Positions 49,585 to 58,177 of a DNA stretch of 60,396 nucleotides are shown here, in pieces (the stretch's first letter is position 1; each line of letters starts with the position of its first letter). The stretch lies in the NCBI GenBank assembly GCA_947259095.1, contig CAMYLA010000014.1, positions 1 to 60,396 of the forward strand, written 5' to 3'. The notes under the pieces were generated by a model, which worked only from the letters and a program-made list of their open reading frames with translations, was not told where the DNA came from and made no database searches. Source of the stretch: an uncultured Acidimicrobiaceae bacterium. Its GTDB lineage: Bacteria; Actinomycetota; Acidimicrobiia; Acidimicrobiales; SZUA-35. Both the position numbers and the translations under genes were made by a program.

Positions 49585-50303
49585 GATCTGCGGAGTTGGT
49601 AAAAAGGAACCTCAAGGAACTCTTGCGGGACCCACTGTCGTTGGGGCTGACGATCGGTTTGCCGGTTGTGATGTTGCTGATCCTCCAGGGCCTCGACGGC
49701 GTGGATGAATTCTTCTCGCCAACCATGCTGGCGCCGGGGATAGCGCTGTTCGGCTTCGTCATGTTGATGTTCAGCTCGGCGATGATCCTCTCGAAGGACA
49801 GAGAGACAGCGCTCTTTGCCCGGTTGTTGACCACGCCGCTTCGATCGAGAGACTTTGTTGCCGCCTACTCCCTCCCCTTTCTCGCCGTTGCTGTCGTCCA
49901 AGGTGTCATCGTCTTCGCCGTCGCCGGTTTGCTCGGGCTGGAGAGCGAGGGGAGTATCGGCCTCGTTCTCCTCGTGTTGTTGATCATGGCGATCTTCTTC
50001 ATCGGACTGGGCATGATCCTGGGCTCGCTGCTCAAGGTTGCGCCTCTGTCGGGGGCCTACAGCGCAGTTCTCCTGCTGACCATCTTCTCCGGTACCTGGT
50101 TCAACCTCGACTCGATAGGTGGCCCGATCCAGACCGTTGAAAACCTCCTTCCATTCACCCATGCGTTGGAGGCGGCCCGGGATGTCTTGACCGATGGTGC
50201 CGGAGTCAGCGCCATCGCTACGGACCTCTACTGGGTGCTGGGCTACACACTGGTCGCCATGGTTCTGGCCGGGATGACCTTCCAGAGCCGCATGCTGGAA
50301 TGA
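49581..50303 (+). CDS. ABC-2 type exporter permease
   Basis: 240 aa with six membrane helices, ATG overlapping the ATPase stop. Opens with RSAELVKRNLKELLRDPLSLGLTIGLPVVMLL, then FGFVMLMFSSAMILSKDRETALFARLLTTPL, and near the end LLPFTHALEAARDVLTDGAG, all typical ABC-2 patterns. It forms the channel with the DrrA-like ATPase. No regulator is adjacent except the response regulator 3 kb downstream. Confidence 0.9.
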   Translation: MRSAELVKRNLKELLRDPLSLGLTIGLPVVMLLILQGLDGVDEFFSPTMLAPGIALFGFVMLMFSSAMILSKDRETALFARLLTTPLRSRDFVAAYSLPFLAVAVVQGVIVFAVAGLLGLESEGSIGLVLLVLLIMAIFFIGLGMILGSLLKVAPLSGAYSAVLLLTIFSGTWFNLDSIGGPIQTVENLLPFTHALEAARDVLTDGAGVSAIATDLYWVLGYTLVAMVLAGMTFQSRMLE

Positions 50304-50358
50304 CCGACTCGGCCGTTGTGTGGGAGGTTGACTCCGGCGCGCCAGAGAGGATCTTGAG

Positions 50359-51990
50359 ATGACGACCGCCAACCAGCCCGTCGACCCGGCGACACCTGCG
50401 CTGCCCCCGAAACGTTGGAACGATCTCGACGCGCTACGCGGGTTCGCGATGTTGCTGGGCATCGCGCTCCATGCGTCGCTGTCGTTTTTTCCCGGGTTCT
50501 GGGTGGTCGTCGACAGCACCGCAGACAGCGACGGCTGGTTCGACGAGTTCTTCCACGCCATCCACGGGTTCCGCATGCCGCTGTTCTTCTTGCTCAGCGG
50601 CTTCTTCACTGCGATGCTGTGGCGCCGCCGTGGCTTGGACCGCCTCGTTGGCCACCGCATCAGGCGAATCGCGCTTCCACTGGCAATTTTCGTGCTCCCG
50701 ATGGGTCTGTTGATGACCTGGACCGTCGAGCAGGCAATCGACGCCGGCGTGTCGGACTACATCGAGGAAAACGACGACATCTGGGCGGCCGTGTTCTTCG
50801 GCAACGAGAACGCCGTGGAGCGACTACTCGATGGGGGAACCGACGTCGATGCACAGAATTTTGCCGAGGGCGGCGACACCCCGCTCCATGTCGCGGCGTT
50901 CACTGGTGACCCCGAGATGGCCGAGCTGTTGCTGGAGCGAGGCGCCGACGTGACCTTCCTGGCCGGCGGCGGCCGGCCGATCGACTACGCGATCTTCTTC
51001 GGCAACGTCGATGTGGCCGAAGTGCTCGTAGCGGCCGGCGCCGACGACCCTCGCCCGACCAATGGTGACTGGACCGGAATCGAATTCTGGGCCGACGGGG
51101 CCGGCGAGGCCGCGCAGGCGGAAGAGGAGCTCGGGCTCGACCCGTGGGTCGGTTCAGGGTGGTGGAAGAACCTGAACCACCTCTGGTTTCTCAATTTCCT
51201 GCTCTGGCTGATCGCCGGCTTCGCAATCGTCGCCCTGGCCGTCGACCGCTTCAGCTCGAGTGGCTCGGCGCCGGGCACCTGGTCCGGGATCCTCATGTGG
51301 ACGTTGATCCCGCTCACCCTCATCCCCCAACTTTTCATGGGGGAGGGTGGTGACGTGCGTGTCTTCGGTCCCGATACGTCGACGGCGTGGATCCCGGTGT
51401 GGCACGTGCTTGCTTACTACGGGGTGTTCTTCGCGTTCGGTGCGCTTCTATTTGATCGGCCCAATCGTCGCGGCGGACCGCTCGTCGAGACGCTCGGCCG
51501 TTGGTGGCCGATTCTTCTTCCTGCATCGGCGGTCGTCTTCGCCGTGGCGCTCGACCTCACATTCGACCAGGATGCCTCATGGATATCGGCCTCGGTCGGC
51601 CAGGTCGCCTTCGCCTGGCTCACGATCGTCGCTCTCATGGGCCTGTTCCGCACATTGCTCTCCACCGAACGCCGTGGCGTGCGCTACCTCTCCGACTCGG
51701 CGTACTGGTTGTACCTGGCCCACCTCCCCCTGGTCATCCTGGCCCAGATCTGGATCCGCAACTGGGACCTCAACGCCGCCGTCAAGTTCCTCGGCCTGAC
51801 CGCGATCATCACCGCGCTGCTGCTCGTCTCCTATCGCTATTTTGTCCGCTACACCCCGCTCGGCACCCTCCTCAACGGCAAGCGCACGCGACCGACCACT
51901 GCGCCGAAAGAAGTCGACGCCGGCCAACCCGGATCCCGACACGACGGCCGCGTTCCAGCCGCCGACCCGCCGACGCTCAGATCAGATTGA
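50359..51990 (+). CDS. Acyltransferase-3 family membrane protein with inserted ankyrin repeats
   Basis: 543 aa from ATG 50359 (GAGG upstream). Acyltransferase-3 core: RWNDLDALRGFAMLLGIALHASLSF with His38, FRMPLFFLLSGFFTAML, and C-terminal membrane helices ending YLSDSAYWLYLAHLPLVILAQ. Between helix 4 (about 105-120) and the next helices (from about 275) lies a soluble insert with about three ankyrin repeats (residues 140-230: NAVERLLDGGTDVDAQN, TPLHVAAFTGDPEMAELLLERGADV, PIDYAIFFGNVDVAEVLVAAGAD). The insert should face one side of the membrane and bind a partner. The family acylates sugars or glycans at the membrane; the target is unknown. Confidence 0.85.
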   Translation: MTTANQPVDPATPALPPKRWNDLDALRGFAMLLGIALHASLSFFPGFWVVVDSTADSDGWFDEFFHAIHGFRMPLFFLLSGFFTAMLWRRRGLDRLVGHRIRRIALPLAIFVLPMGLLMTWTVEQAIDAGVSDYIEENDDIWAAVFFGNENAVERLLDGGTDVDAQNFAEGGDTPLHVAAFTGDPEMAELLLERGADVTFLAGGGRPIDYAIFFGNVDVAEVLVAAGADDPRPTNGDWTGIEFWADGAGEAAQAEEELGLDPWVGSGWWKNLNHLWFLNFLLWLIAGFAIVALAVDRFSSSGSAPGTWSGILMWTLIPLTLIPQLFMGEGGDVRVFGPDTSTAWIPVWHVLAYYGVFFAFGALLFDRPNRRGGPLVETLGRWWPILLPASAVVFAVALDLTFDQDASWISASVGQVAFAWLTIVALMGLFRTLLSTERRGVRYLSDSAYWLYLAHLPLVILAQIWIRNWDLNAAVKFLGLTAIITALLLVSYRYFVRYTPLGTLLNGKRTRPTTAPKEVDAGQPGSRHDGRVPAADPPTLRSD

Positions 51991-52071
51991 CGGGTCGGGC
52001 CCGAACCAGCGGACACCACAAGAGCGACACGGTCACCGATCCTGAGCGCCGCAGAACAACCTTGACCCAGA

Positions 52072-53031
52072 TCAGCCGACCGCTGCCGACCTGGATGGCG
52101 CCGGTAGTGTTGCTGCGGCGGAGCGCCGTTCGTGGGCGGCAATCCCGACCGCGACACCGACGGCCGCAACGGCTGCGGTGAGCCACCATACGGTGAACGT
52201 CCAGAGGGCGACGAGCAATGCGCACAACAGGGCGGAGAACATGATGTACCGGTTCCGCTCGGTTCGAATCGACGCAGGCGACCGGGGGGAGTTCGGCCGG
52301 GTGCTCCGCTCGGCTCGATAGTCGCGCACGGCGATTCCGATTCCGACCAGGATCGCGGCCCACAGCGGCAGTCGGGCCCAGGTCGGAAGGGCGAAGGCCG
52401 CCATCGACACGCCGGCGACGACACCGGCCGTCGGCGAGTACCACGCTCCGGGTCTGGGGCTCGAGGCATCGAGCGGTGCTGCGCTCCTGGCCGACTTCTT
52501 GCGGCGCCGACGCACCACGACTCGCCACATGACCAAGCTCAGCAAGGCGATGATGATTGTCGGCAGGACGATCATTGCCTTCCCCAAGACGGTGAATCCG
52601 GGAAAGGAAACCTCGAACGAAAAAGGTTGACGCTCGAAGCCCGACCCGTCGACCTCGCCGCTGTCGAAGTACGTCCCGAGCAACTGGGCGGCGGCAGCAG
52701 GCTGTGCTGTCCAGAAGTCATCCGTGTGCCCCATGTCGGTCAGGATGACCTCTTGACCGTTCTCCAGCAGCGGAAGCAGCTCAGCTGTGGCGTTCTCCGC
52801 CGGTGTCGAGAAGTCCAGGTTCCCGTTGATGATCAAGGTGTCCACGTTTGACGGTTTGGCTGTTCGGTACTCCTCGGGCATCTGGGTCTGCGACCACGAA
52901 TCGGTGAACGGCCAGAGCAGCTGTGCGATGGGTGAACCCATGATGGAGTCCGTCGCGCCGAGCTGTTGGTAGTCGCGGTCGGGATTGATGGCGCCCGGAC
53001 TGGATGTCGACCTCCGGGTCCACGGCGACAC
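52072..53031 (-). pseudogene. Truncated alpha/beta hydrolase with membrane C-terminus
   Basis: The frame's recognisable part starts near 52993. It contains the TAP-like C-terminal hydrolase lid end: VDTLIINGNLDFSTPAENA (acid Asp) and ILTDMGHTDDFW (catalytic His), then four or five membrane segments. The nucleophile Ser region and oxyanion loop are missing, because the gene is cut off at about 52990 where a kinase gene begins on the opposite strand. The short N-terminal extension before that is antisense to the kinase sequence and not part of the family. Confidence 0.65.
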
Positions 53032-53329
53032 AACCCAGATGCCGGGCAGCGTCGGAGTCAGTGCCTACCGCATCGCCCAGGCCGCCCTGACCAACACACT
53101 GCTCCACGCCGGTCCGGCTGACGTATCGGTCGACCTCACCGTGAGCCCTTCGCTGGTGACACTCGACATCAACGACACCGGTACAGGTCTCGATGCAGGC
53201 CACGTCGAAGGCCACGGCCTCCGAGGCATTAGGGAGCGGATGGACCTCCGCGGAGGCGACGTCGACATCCGTAACCGCGCCGGTGGAGGCGTCCAGATCT
53301 TCTGCCGCTTTCCCGTGAGGTCACCGTGA
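52985..53329 (+). pseudogene. Truncated sensor histidine kinase (HATPase domain only)
   Basis: Up to 114 aa from TTG 52985 (or ATG 52988). It holds only the last part of a NarX/LiaS-type kinase: VGVSAYRIAQAALTNTLLHAGPADVSV (N box with a Thr before Asn), LDINDTGTGL (G1) and GHGLRGIRERMDLRGGDVDIRNRAGGGVQI (G2). The sensor and His-phosphorylation domains are missing. Its stop overlaps the response-regulator start, so the original operon order is kept on this side of the junction. Confidence 0.65.
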
Positions 53330-53994
53330 TCTCGGTCGTGCTCGTCGACGACGATGAGCTGATGCGGGCCGGCATCAGCCTGATTCTGAACCGCACCGAC
53401 GGCATCGAGGTCGTCGGCGAGGCAGCCAATGGGGCGTCTGCGCTTCTGGTCGCAGAAGCGACAGATCCCGACGTCGTCCTGATGGACATCCGAATGCCGG
53501 GAACGGACGGAATCGAGGCGACCCGGGAGCTGACGCGACGCGGACCTCGACCGCGGGTCATCATGCTGACGACCTTCGACGTCGACGACTACGTCTTCGA
53601 GTCACTCCGAGCAGGTGCGAGCGGCTTCCTTCTCAAACGGGCGGCCCCGGAAACACTCATCGAGGGAATACGCACCGTGGCCAAGGGCGAAGGGCTGCTC
53701 TCGCCGGCCATGACGAAGCGTCTCATCGAGGAGTTCACCCTCAGCTCCCCCCGGCCGACCGAGGCGGAGAAGCGTGTCCAGCGCCTGACCGATCGAGAGC
53801 GCGAGGTTCTCCAACAGATCGGGCATGGCCTCACCAACCGAGAGCTCAGCGAGCAACTCTTCATCGCCGAGAGCACGGTCAAGACCCACGTCAAGAGAGT
53901 GTTGTCCAAGATCGATGCGCGAGACCGAGTCCATGCTGTTGTCATCGCCTACGAAAGCGGGCTGATGGACAGCGGTCCGGACTCACCACCGTGA
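53326..53994 (+). CDS. NarL/LuxR-family response regulator
   Basis: 222 aa from GTG 53326. Receiver domain with the acidic pocket DDD near the start, phosphorylation Asp in DPDVVLMDIRMPG, Thr in VIMLTTFDVDDYV and Lys in GFLLKRAAPETL. The C-terminal LuxR helix-turn-helix reads LTDREREVLQQIGHGLTNRELSEQLFIAESTVKTHVKRVLSKI. Intact, but its cognate kinase is truncated, so it may now be orphan or be phosphorylated by another kinase. Confidence 0.92.
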   Translation: MISVVLVDDDELMRAGISLILNRTDGIEVVGEAANGASALLVAEATDPDVVLMDIRMPGTDGIEATRELTRRGPRPRVIMLTTFDVDDYVFESLRAGASGFLLKRAAPETLIEGIRTVAKGEGLLSPAMTKRLIEEFTLSSPRPTEAEKRVQRLTDREREVLQQIGHGLTNRELSEQLFIAESTVKTHVKRVLSKIDARDRVHAVVIAYESGLMDSGPDSPP

Positions 53995-54095
53995 CGCCCA
54001 CCCTCGTCCGAGGACCAAGAGGTACACGATTTCCCTCTGGGGGGTGACGACGCCGAAGGGACCGAATCGTACGGTCGATGTGACGAGGAGGAGCG

Positions 54096-54470
54096 ATGAC
54101 TCAACCAACGATCACAGCGACACCCCAACCGACAGACGCCCTCGACGAGCAGTACAGCCTGACAAAGATCCTCACAATCTGGGCGATTGTGGCAGCACCC
54201 ATGGGCTTCATCACGTGGATTGCCGTGCCGTTTCTGGAACCGAGACTGGACGTGGAGCCCGGCTTCGTGTTCTTGATCATGATCACCCTTGGTCTGATCT
54301 GGCAGGGCGTCGTCGCCTACACGATCCTCCGGAAAGAAGTCGTCCCATTCACATGGCCCGGCTACAACAAGCGCTTCAAATCGTTCTGGATGTCGGTGAT
54401 CATCCACGGCCTGTTCAACACCATCGCCATCTACATCATCGTCACACTGATGATCCTCGGGAAGCTCTGA
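54096..54470 (+). CDS. Shortened CPBP-like membrane protein
   Basis: 124 aa from ATG 54096 with GAGGAGGAG upstream. The start (LDEQYSLTKILTIWAIVAAPMGFITWIAVPFL) and the end (RFKSFWMSVIIHGLFNTIAIYII) resemble the first and last helices of actinobacterial CPBP intramembrane proteases, joined by VVPFTWPGYNK. The usual central part with the catalytic E-E-x-x-x-R and F-x-x-x-H motifs is absent. It looks like an internal deletion that kept the frame, so enzymatic activity is unlikely. The single His in IIHGLFN is the C-terminal family motif. Confidence 0.65.
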   Translation: MTQPTITATPQPTDALDEQYSLTKILTIWAIVAAPMGFITWIAVPFLEPRLDVEPGFVFLIMITLGLIWQGVVAYTILRKEVVPFTWPGYNKRFKSFWMSVIIHGLFNTIAIYIIVTLMILGKL

Positions 54471-54508
54471 CAGGACCCCTGAAGCAGGCGACAACAAACT
54501 CAGTGTGG

Positions 54509-54524
54509 ACCCGGGCTCCCGGGT
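54509..54524. terminator. Short terminator-like palindrome
   Basis: ACCCGGG (54509-54515) and CCCGGGT (54518-54524) are exact inverses with two bases between; a real hairpin would use the outer pairs. It lies between convergent stops at 54470 and 54568. Confidence 0.4.
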
Positions 54525-54567
54525 TCGGATCAAGCCGGAGGTGTGCTCCTGATGCGGAGGGCCGGCG

Positions 54568-54894
54568 CTACGGGGTGGGGGCGAGTCGACCGGACACGGG
54601 GGTGAGGTCATACATCTCGAAGGTTTCGATGATCTCGGTCATGTCCTCGTCTTCGCCGTGATCGTCCTTGCCCTGGTCGGTGGCGAGGTAGTCGTAGAGA
54701 TCGCTGCGGTTGGCGAAGGTCACCCAGACCACGACGGTGTTGCGCTCCCGGTCGACGGCGACCTGGCGGGCGATCATGCCCGGGACCTTGTCCTCCATTT
54801 TCTCGCTGGGGGTGCGAGCGATGGCAACAAGATCGTCGAGACGGTTCGGTTTTGCGGTCGACACGCTGACGAAGGTGTAGGTGGGCTCAGTCAT
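54568..54894 (-). CDS. Antibiotic-biosynthesis-monooxygenase-like (ABM) protein
   Basis: 108 aa, ATG 54894 with AAAAGGAG eight bases upstream. Dimeric ferredoxin-like fold: YTFVSVSTAKPNRLDDLVAIARTPSEKM, then a strand RQVAVDRERNTVVVWVTFANRSDLYDYL. The acidic C-terminal part includes DQGKDDHGEDEDM. Such proteins are heme-degrading or quinone-modifying monooxygenases, or have no enzymatic function. The gene overlaps by 4 bases with the TetR gene that probably regulates it. Confidence 0.8.
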   Translation of the reverse strand: MTEPTYTFVSVSTAKPNRLDDLVAIARTPSEKMEDKVPGMIARQVAVDRERNTVVVWVTFANRSDLYDYLATDQGKDDHGEDEDMTEIIETFEMYDLTPVSGRLAPTP

Positions 54895-55469
54895 TTCTTG
54901 GCTCCTTTTGGTTGTGGTTTCACGAGGCGGTGAACGAACATGACGGCTCGTTCGCTTGCGTGGGGCTCGGCGGCCGCCAGCAGGCCGAGGATGAGTGGTG
55001 CGTCTAGAGCGGGGCGAAGGTCGTTGCGGAAGCTGCCCTGGTCGATGCCGTTCGCCAGGACCTGGGCCAGAAGGTCGCAGGCCCTGGCATGGTGTTGGGC
55101 GATGATCTCTCGGCCCGCGGGGGGCAGGACGGCGAGGAGAGCAGTGGTGTTCTGATCGGCGTGGCCGTTGGCGGTGGCGGTGTTGGCGATCAGGTCCAGC
55201 TGTGATGTCGGGTCCGGTTGTTCGCCGACCAGGAGGGCGAACGCTTCATCGTGGGACGTGACGAGTTCGGCAATCCCGACGAGAACGGCGTCAACGTCTT
55301 TGTAGTAGCGGTACAGCGTTTGGCGTGAGATGTCGGCATGGTTGGCAATGGCCGCCATCGTCAGGGCCGGTCCACCGTGCTCGCCAAGGAGCGACAGCGC
55401 GCTGGCCGCGATCGAAGCCGTTTGGCGACTTCGGTGATCAAGGCGTGTGTGCTCCCAGCTCTCAGCCAT
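54891..55469 (-). CDS. TetR-family transcriptional regulator
   Basis: 192 aa from ATG 55469. N-terminal helix-turn-helix: ASIAASALSLLGEHGGPALTMAAIANHADISRQTLYRYYKDVDAVLVGI. The ligand-binding half is poorly conserved as usual. It is first in a two-gene unit with the ABM gene and likely represses itself through the palindrome at 55505-55519, 36 bases upstream. The ligand may be a substrate of the monooxygenase. Confidence 0.9.
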   Translation of the reverse strand: MAESWEHTRLDHRSRQTASIAASALSLLGEHGGPALTMAAIANHADISRQTLYRYYKDVDAVLVGIAELVTSHDEAFALLVGEQPDPTSQLDLIANTATANGHADQNTTALLAVLPPAGREIIAQHHARACDLLAQVLANGIDQGSFRNDLRPALDAPLILGLLAAAEPHASERAVMFVHRLVKPQPKGAKK

Positions 55470-55504
55470 CGAGCCCCCGTTGTGAGACTATCTGTCCTCT
55501 CATA

Positions 55505-55519
55505 GTTACATAGTGTAAC
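55505..55519. promoter_or_regulatory. TetR operator candidate
   Basis: GTTACA-TAG-TGTAAC, a perfect 6-bp-armed palindrome, 36 bases before the tetR start and 83 before the amidohydrolase start, in the divergent promoter region. It is the only strong dyad there. Confidence 0.6.
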
Positions 55520-55601
55520 ATCACAATGGCGATCTCACCACCACCCCGGGCCGAGCCTGAGGCCCGGAACTGACCTGCGGGATGGCAGTAGAGTTCCAGC
55601 G

Positions 55602-56534
55602 ATGCCGCTTGTCGATGTCCACGCCCACTTCCTTCCCCCGGTGTACCGGGAAGCGCTGGCCACCAGGGGCATCGACCGTCCCGACGGGATGCCGGCCGTA
55701 CCCGACTGGGCCGCCGAGACCCACCTCGGCGTCATGGACCAGTTCGGCATCGACACCGCCGTGCTGTCGATCTCTTCGCCGGGTGTGCACCTGGACTCGG
55801 CCTCGATCGACGACACCGTTCAGCTGGCCACCGCAGTGAACGATGCTGCCGCCGCCACCGTGGGCGATCATCCGGGGCGCTTCGGCGCCTTTGCCAGCCT
55901 GCCCCTGCCCTCGGTCGACGCGGCCCTGGCCGAAGCCGAGCGTGCCCTCGACCATCTCCGGCTGGGCGGCGTCAACCTGCTCACCAACGTCGACGGGCTC
56001 TACCTCGCCGACCCTCTGCTCGAGTCACTGCTTGGCGAACTCGACCGGCGGGCCGCGGTGGTCTTCGTGCACCCCACGTCGCCCACCTGTTGGGCCGAGG
56101 TGTCGCGGGGCTACGCCCGGCCCATGCTCGAGTTCCCGTTCGAATCGACACGAGCCATCACCGACCTCGCCCTCTCCGGGGCGCTCGACCGACACGCCAA
56201 CATCCAGTGGATCGTGCCCCACGCCGGCGGCGCACTTCCCTTCCTGGCTCACCGGGTGGCGGCCATGGCCGCCATGGTCGGTCGCCGCGGCAACGAGGTT
56301 CTCGCCGCCCTCGGTCGACTCCACTATGACCTCGCAGGCAGCGCCAACTCCACCTCGGTCGCCGCCTTGCTCGACATCGTCGACGCGTCCCAGGTCCTCT
56401 ACGGCAGCGACTGGCCCTTCACCCCCGAGCCCGGCGTGGCCCGCGGCCTCGACTGGGTGAGGTCTGCAGCGAACCCGGTGCCCGTCGGTGACCTCGGCGA
56501 CAACGCGGCCCGACTCCTGTCGATGCTCGACTGA
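55602..56534 (+). CDS. Amidohydrolase 2 (ACMSD-like) family protein
   Basis: 310 aa. TIM-barrel metal enzyme: VDVHAHFLP (H-x-H), VFVHPTSP, IVPHAGGALPFLAHR and LYGSDWPFTPE (metal Asp). This is the aminocarboxymuconate-semialdehyde decarboxylase-like group, which includes non-oxidative decarboxylases of aromatic acids. A single zinc or manganese is expected. It is divergent from the tetR-ABM pair and could be under the same operator. Confidence 0.9.
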   Translation: MPLVDVHAHFLPPVYREALATRGIDRPDGMPAVPDWAAETHLGVMDQFGIDTAVLSISSPGVHLDSASIDDTVQLATAVNDAAAATVGDHPGRFGAFASLPLPSVDAALAEAERALDHLRLGGVNLLTNVDGLYLADPLLESLLGELDRRAAVVFVHPTSPTCWAEVSRGYARPMLEFPFESTRAITDLALSGALDRHANIQWIVPHAGGALPFLAHRVAAMAAMVGRRGNEVLAALGRLHYDLAGSANSTSVAALLDIVDASQVLYGSDWPFTPEPGVARGLDWVRSAANPVPVGDLGDNAARLLSMLD

Positions 56535-56660
56535 GCCAGCCGGGTGTTGGGGCCCCCGGTTGTCTCGAGGGCGCCGCCGATTCGACCGTTGGCGGGCCGT
56601 GGACCGGGACGATGGTCGCACCGAGCAACCCGCTGACCGCAGGCGACGCCCGCAAGGGTT

Positions 56661-56816
56661 CTAGCTGTTCCAGCGCTGGGCGGTGTTGAACTCACTTTCG
56701 AAACGGGCGCGGTTGTAGGAGCCGGAGGTGGGGCCGCCACCGGGGCCACCTCCCCGCCCGCCGCCGCCCGAGAACCAACTCCGGACCAGATCAACGAATT
56801 TTCGGAGCTTCACCAT
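56661..56816 (-). CDS. Hypothetical 51-aa Gly-rich protein
   Basis: ATG 56816 with AGGGAGA upstream. It begins MVKLRKFVDLVRSWF, an amphipathic basic helix, then a Gly-rich linker (FSGGGGRGGGPGGG) and a polar tail YNRARFESEFNTAQRWNS. No membrane helix. Not recognised; may be membrane-peripheral. Confidence 0.5.
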   Translation of the reverse strand: MVKLRKFVDLVRSWFSGGGGRGGGPGGGPTSGSYNRARFESEFNTAQRWNS

Positions 56817-57020
56817 TGCCGTCTCCCTACCTCGATGGCCAAAACACACCTCACCTGCAAGGGGCTGCTCCGCCGAGAGCACGCTGGACGTCGCGCCAAC
56901 CGCCGGCCGACCTGTCACCCGAGGGGGGTGAGGCGTCGAAAAGGCGGCGAACGCTACGGTCTGTTCTGTTGGGTCTGCGCTCGACGCAGCACTCGAACTC
57001 AAGCGCATCGGAGAAGGTTT

Positions 57021-57191
57021 GTGAAACGCCCCAGCCCCATCGGCCAGCTCGTGATATTCGTGATCGTGCTCGTTGCCCTGAACGTGGTCTTCCAGATTCT
57101 CGGCATCCGGCTGCAGTTCTCGATCATCGGGAGCATCGTGCTGACCGTCGTGCTGGGTCTCATCGGCGCGGTCATGAATCGGAAGGCCTGA
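57021..57191 (+). CDS. Small two-helix membrane protein
   Basis: 56 aa from GTG 57021 with GAGAAGG four bases upstream; the longer upstream frame is Arg/Cys-rich and not protein-like. Two membrane helices: GQLVIFVIVLVALNVVFQIL and FSIIGSIVLTVVLGLIGAVM, with a basic start (MKRPSPI) and end (NRKA). Unknown family. Confidence 0.6.
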   Translation: MKRPSPIGQLVIFVIVLVALNVVFQILGIRLQFSIIGSIVLTVVLGLIGAVMNRKA

Positions 57192-57214
57192 CAGCGCTGC
57201 TGCAGGCAGCGCCC

Positions 57215-57745
57215 ATGGACACTTCCAACCCCCCGTCTCGACAGGATCGAGTTCGTCGCCACACTCTTGCTTGGCCCAGTTGCGGTTGCCATCGCATGGA
57301 GTACCTATCAGGCTGCCTTGTGGGGTGGCCTGCAAGATGAGGGCTACACCGAGTCGGTCCGGGAGGCCAACAACGCCGTCGACCTGTTGCAGGCCGCCGA
57401 CACGATCCGCACCCTTGATCAGGTCCTCTTCGTCGAACTGATCACCTCCGGGGTGTGCAGCGAAGACGGAGGCGGTGATGATGTCGCCTGCGACCAGGTA
57501 CTGGCCAACATGTCCGATGGCGGCGTTGCAGCCGTCGAAGAGTGGTTGGCCGGCAATGAGCCGGCCCCGTTCGAGTCCTCGGCGTACACCGAACCGCTCG
57601 ACCAGCAGGGCGAAGCGGCCAAGGCCGTCTCAGAGGACTTCTTCCTCGAGGCCGGTGAGGCCAACGGCAACGGCGACAACTACGAGCTGGCATCGACGAT
57701 CCTGACCGTGGTGATGTTCTTCGCCGGTGTCGCAGTCGTGCTCGA
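57215..57745 (+). pseudogene. Membrane protein, frameshifted near its start and truncated at its end
   Basis: ATG 57215 begins MDTSNPP; a run of six C at 57229-57234 shifts the frame, and removing one C would join it to RLDRIEFVATLLLGPVAVAIAWSTYQAALWGG, the N-terminus of a known actinobacterial family of membrane proteins. A TTG at 57267 could give an unshifted but shortened start. The protein then runs through a soluble part to a second membrane helix (TILTVVMFFAGVAVV) and leaves the family at about 57740. The open frame continues to 57881 only as antisense of a ZIP-transporter fragment. It is probably non-functional. Confidence 0.55.
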
Positions 57746-57868
57746 CGAGACGAGGGGGAGCAGGAGCCGATCGAGGGCCTCCTCGGACAACATCAGCGTG
57801 GTGCTCCCGACCATGGCGATACCGCTCATGGCCACCCCCAGCACAATGATCCAAGCCAGCGTCGACAT
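57743..57868 (-). pseudogene. N-terminal fragment of a ZIP-family metal transporter
   Basis: From ATG 57868 the minus strand reads MSTLAWIIVLGVAMSGIAMV, then GSTTLMLSEEALDRLLLPLV, the first membrane helix and following loop of ZIP transporters (which continue with AAGxLLGxAFxHMxPE). The match ends at about 57743, where the opposite-strand membrane gene begins. Metal-binding helices IV and V are absent. Confidence 0.6.
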
Positions 57869-57907
57869 ACGAGCTTCCTGATCAGCGCCGCACAGTAGCG
57901 TGGTTGA

Positions 57908-58051
57908 TCATGACCGGTTGGCCGACGGCAGCAGTGCCCCGATGCCGGGCAGGGCGAGATTGCGGAGCAGGCCCCCGGCAACCACCAGTTGCCCGGTGAA
58001 GCCGGCCGATTCGAACCGTGATTGGGCTTCCACCATCGTCTCGACTGTCAT
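57908..58051 (-). pseudogene. Short truncated protein, possibly a phosphoribosylpyrophosphate-synthetase-like stub
   Basis: 47 aa from ATG 58051: MTVETMVEAQSRFESAGFTG, then QLVVAGGLLRNL. The pattern resembles the start of a small family (about 80-90 aa, often named after phosphoribosylpyrophosphate synthetase though not that enzyme) that continues with a D-P-x-x-V and RFEGxSDPDDE motif. That second half is missing before the ZIP fragment. An upstream in-frame ATG at 58129 is possible but unlikely. Confidence 0.35.
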
Positions 58052-58177
58052 CGGCTCATCCTCGACCGAACCGACGTACCGGGGCAGAGGCCAAGGTCCC
58101 CGCCGGCCAAGGGGCGAATCGGGAATCACCCGCGGTGCTGGATGTCGACGATCGCCGAAGGCTCGACTTTGGATCGG

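Noticed and set aside
57680..57881. C-terminal extension of the membrane protein up to 57881
   Set aside because: That stretch is antisense of the recognisable ZIP-transporter N-terminus and does not fit the membrane-protein family.
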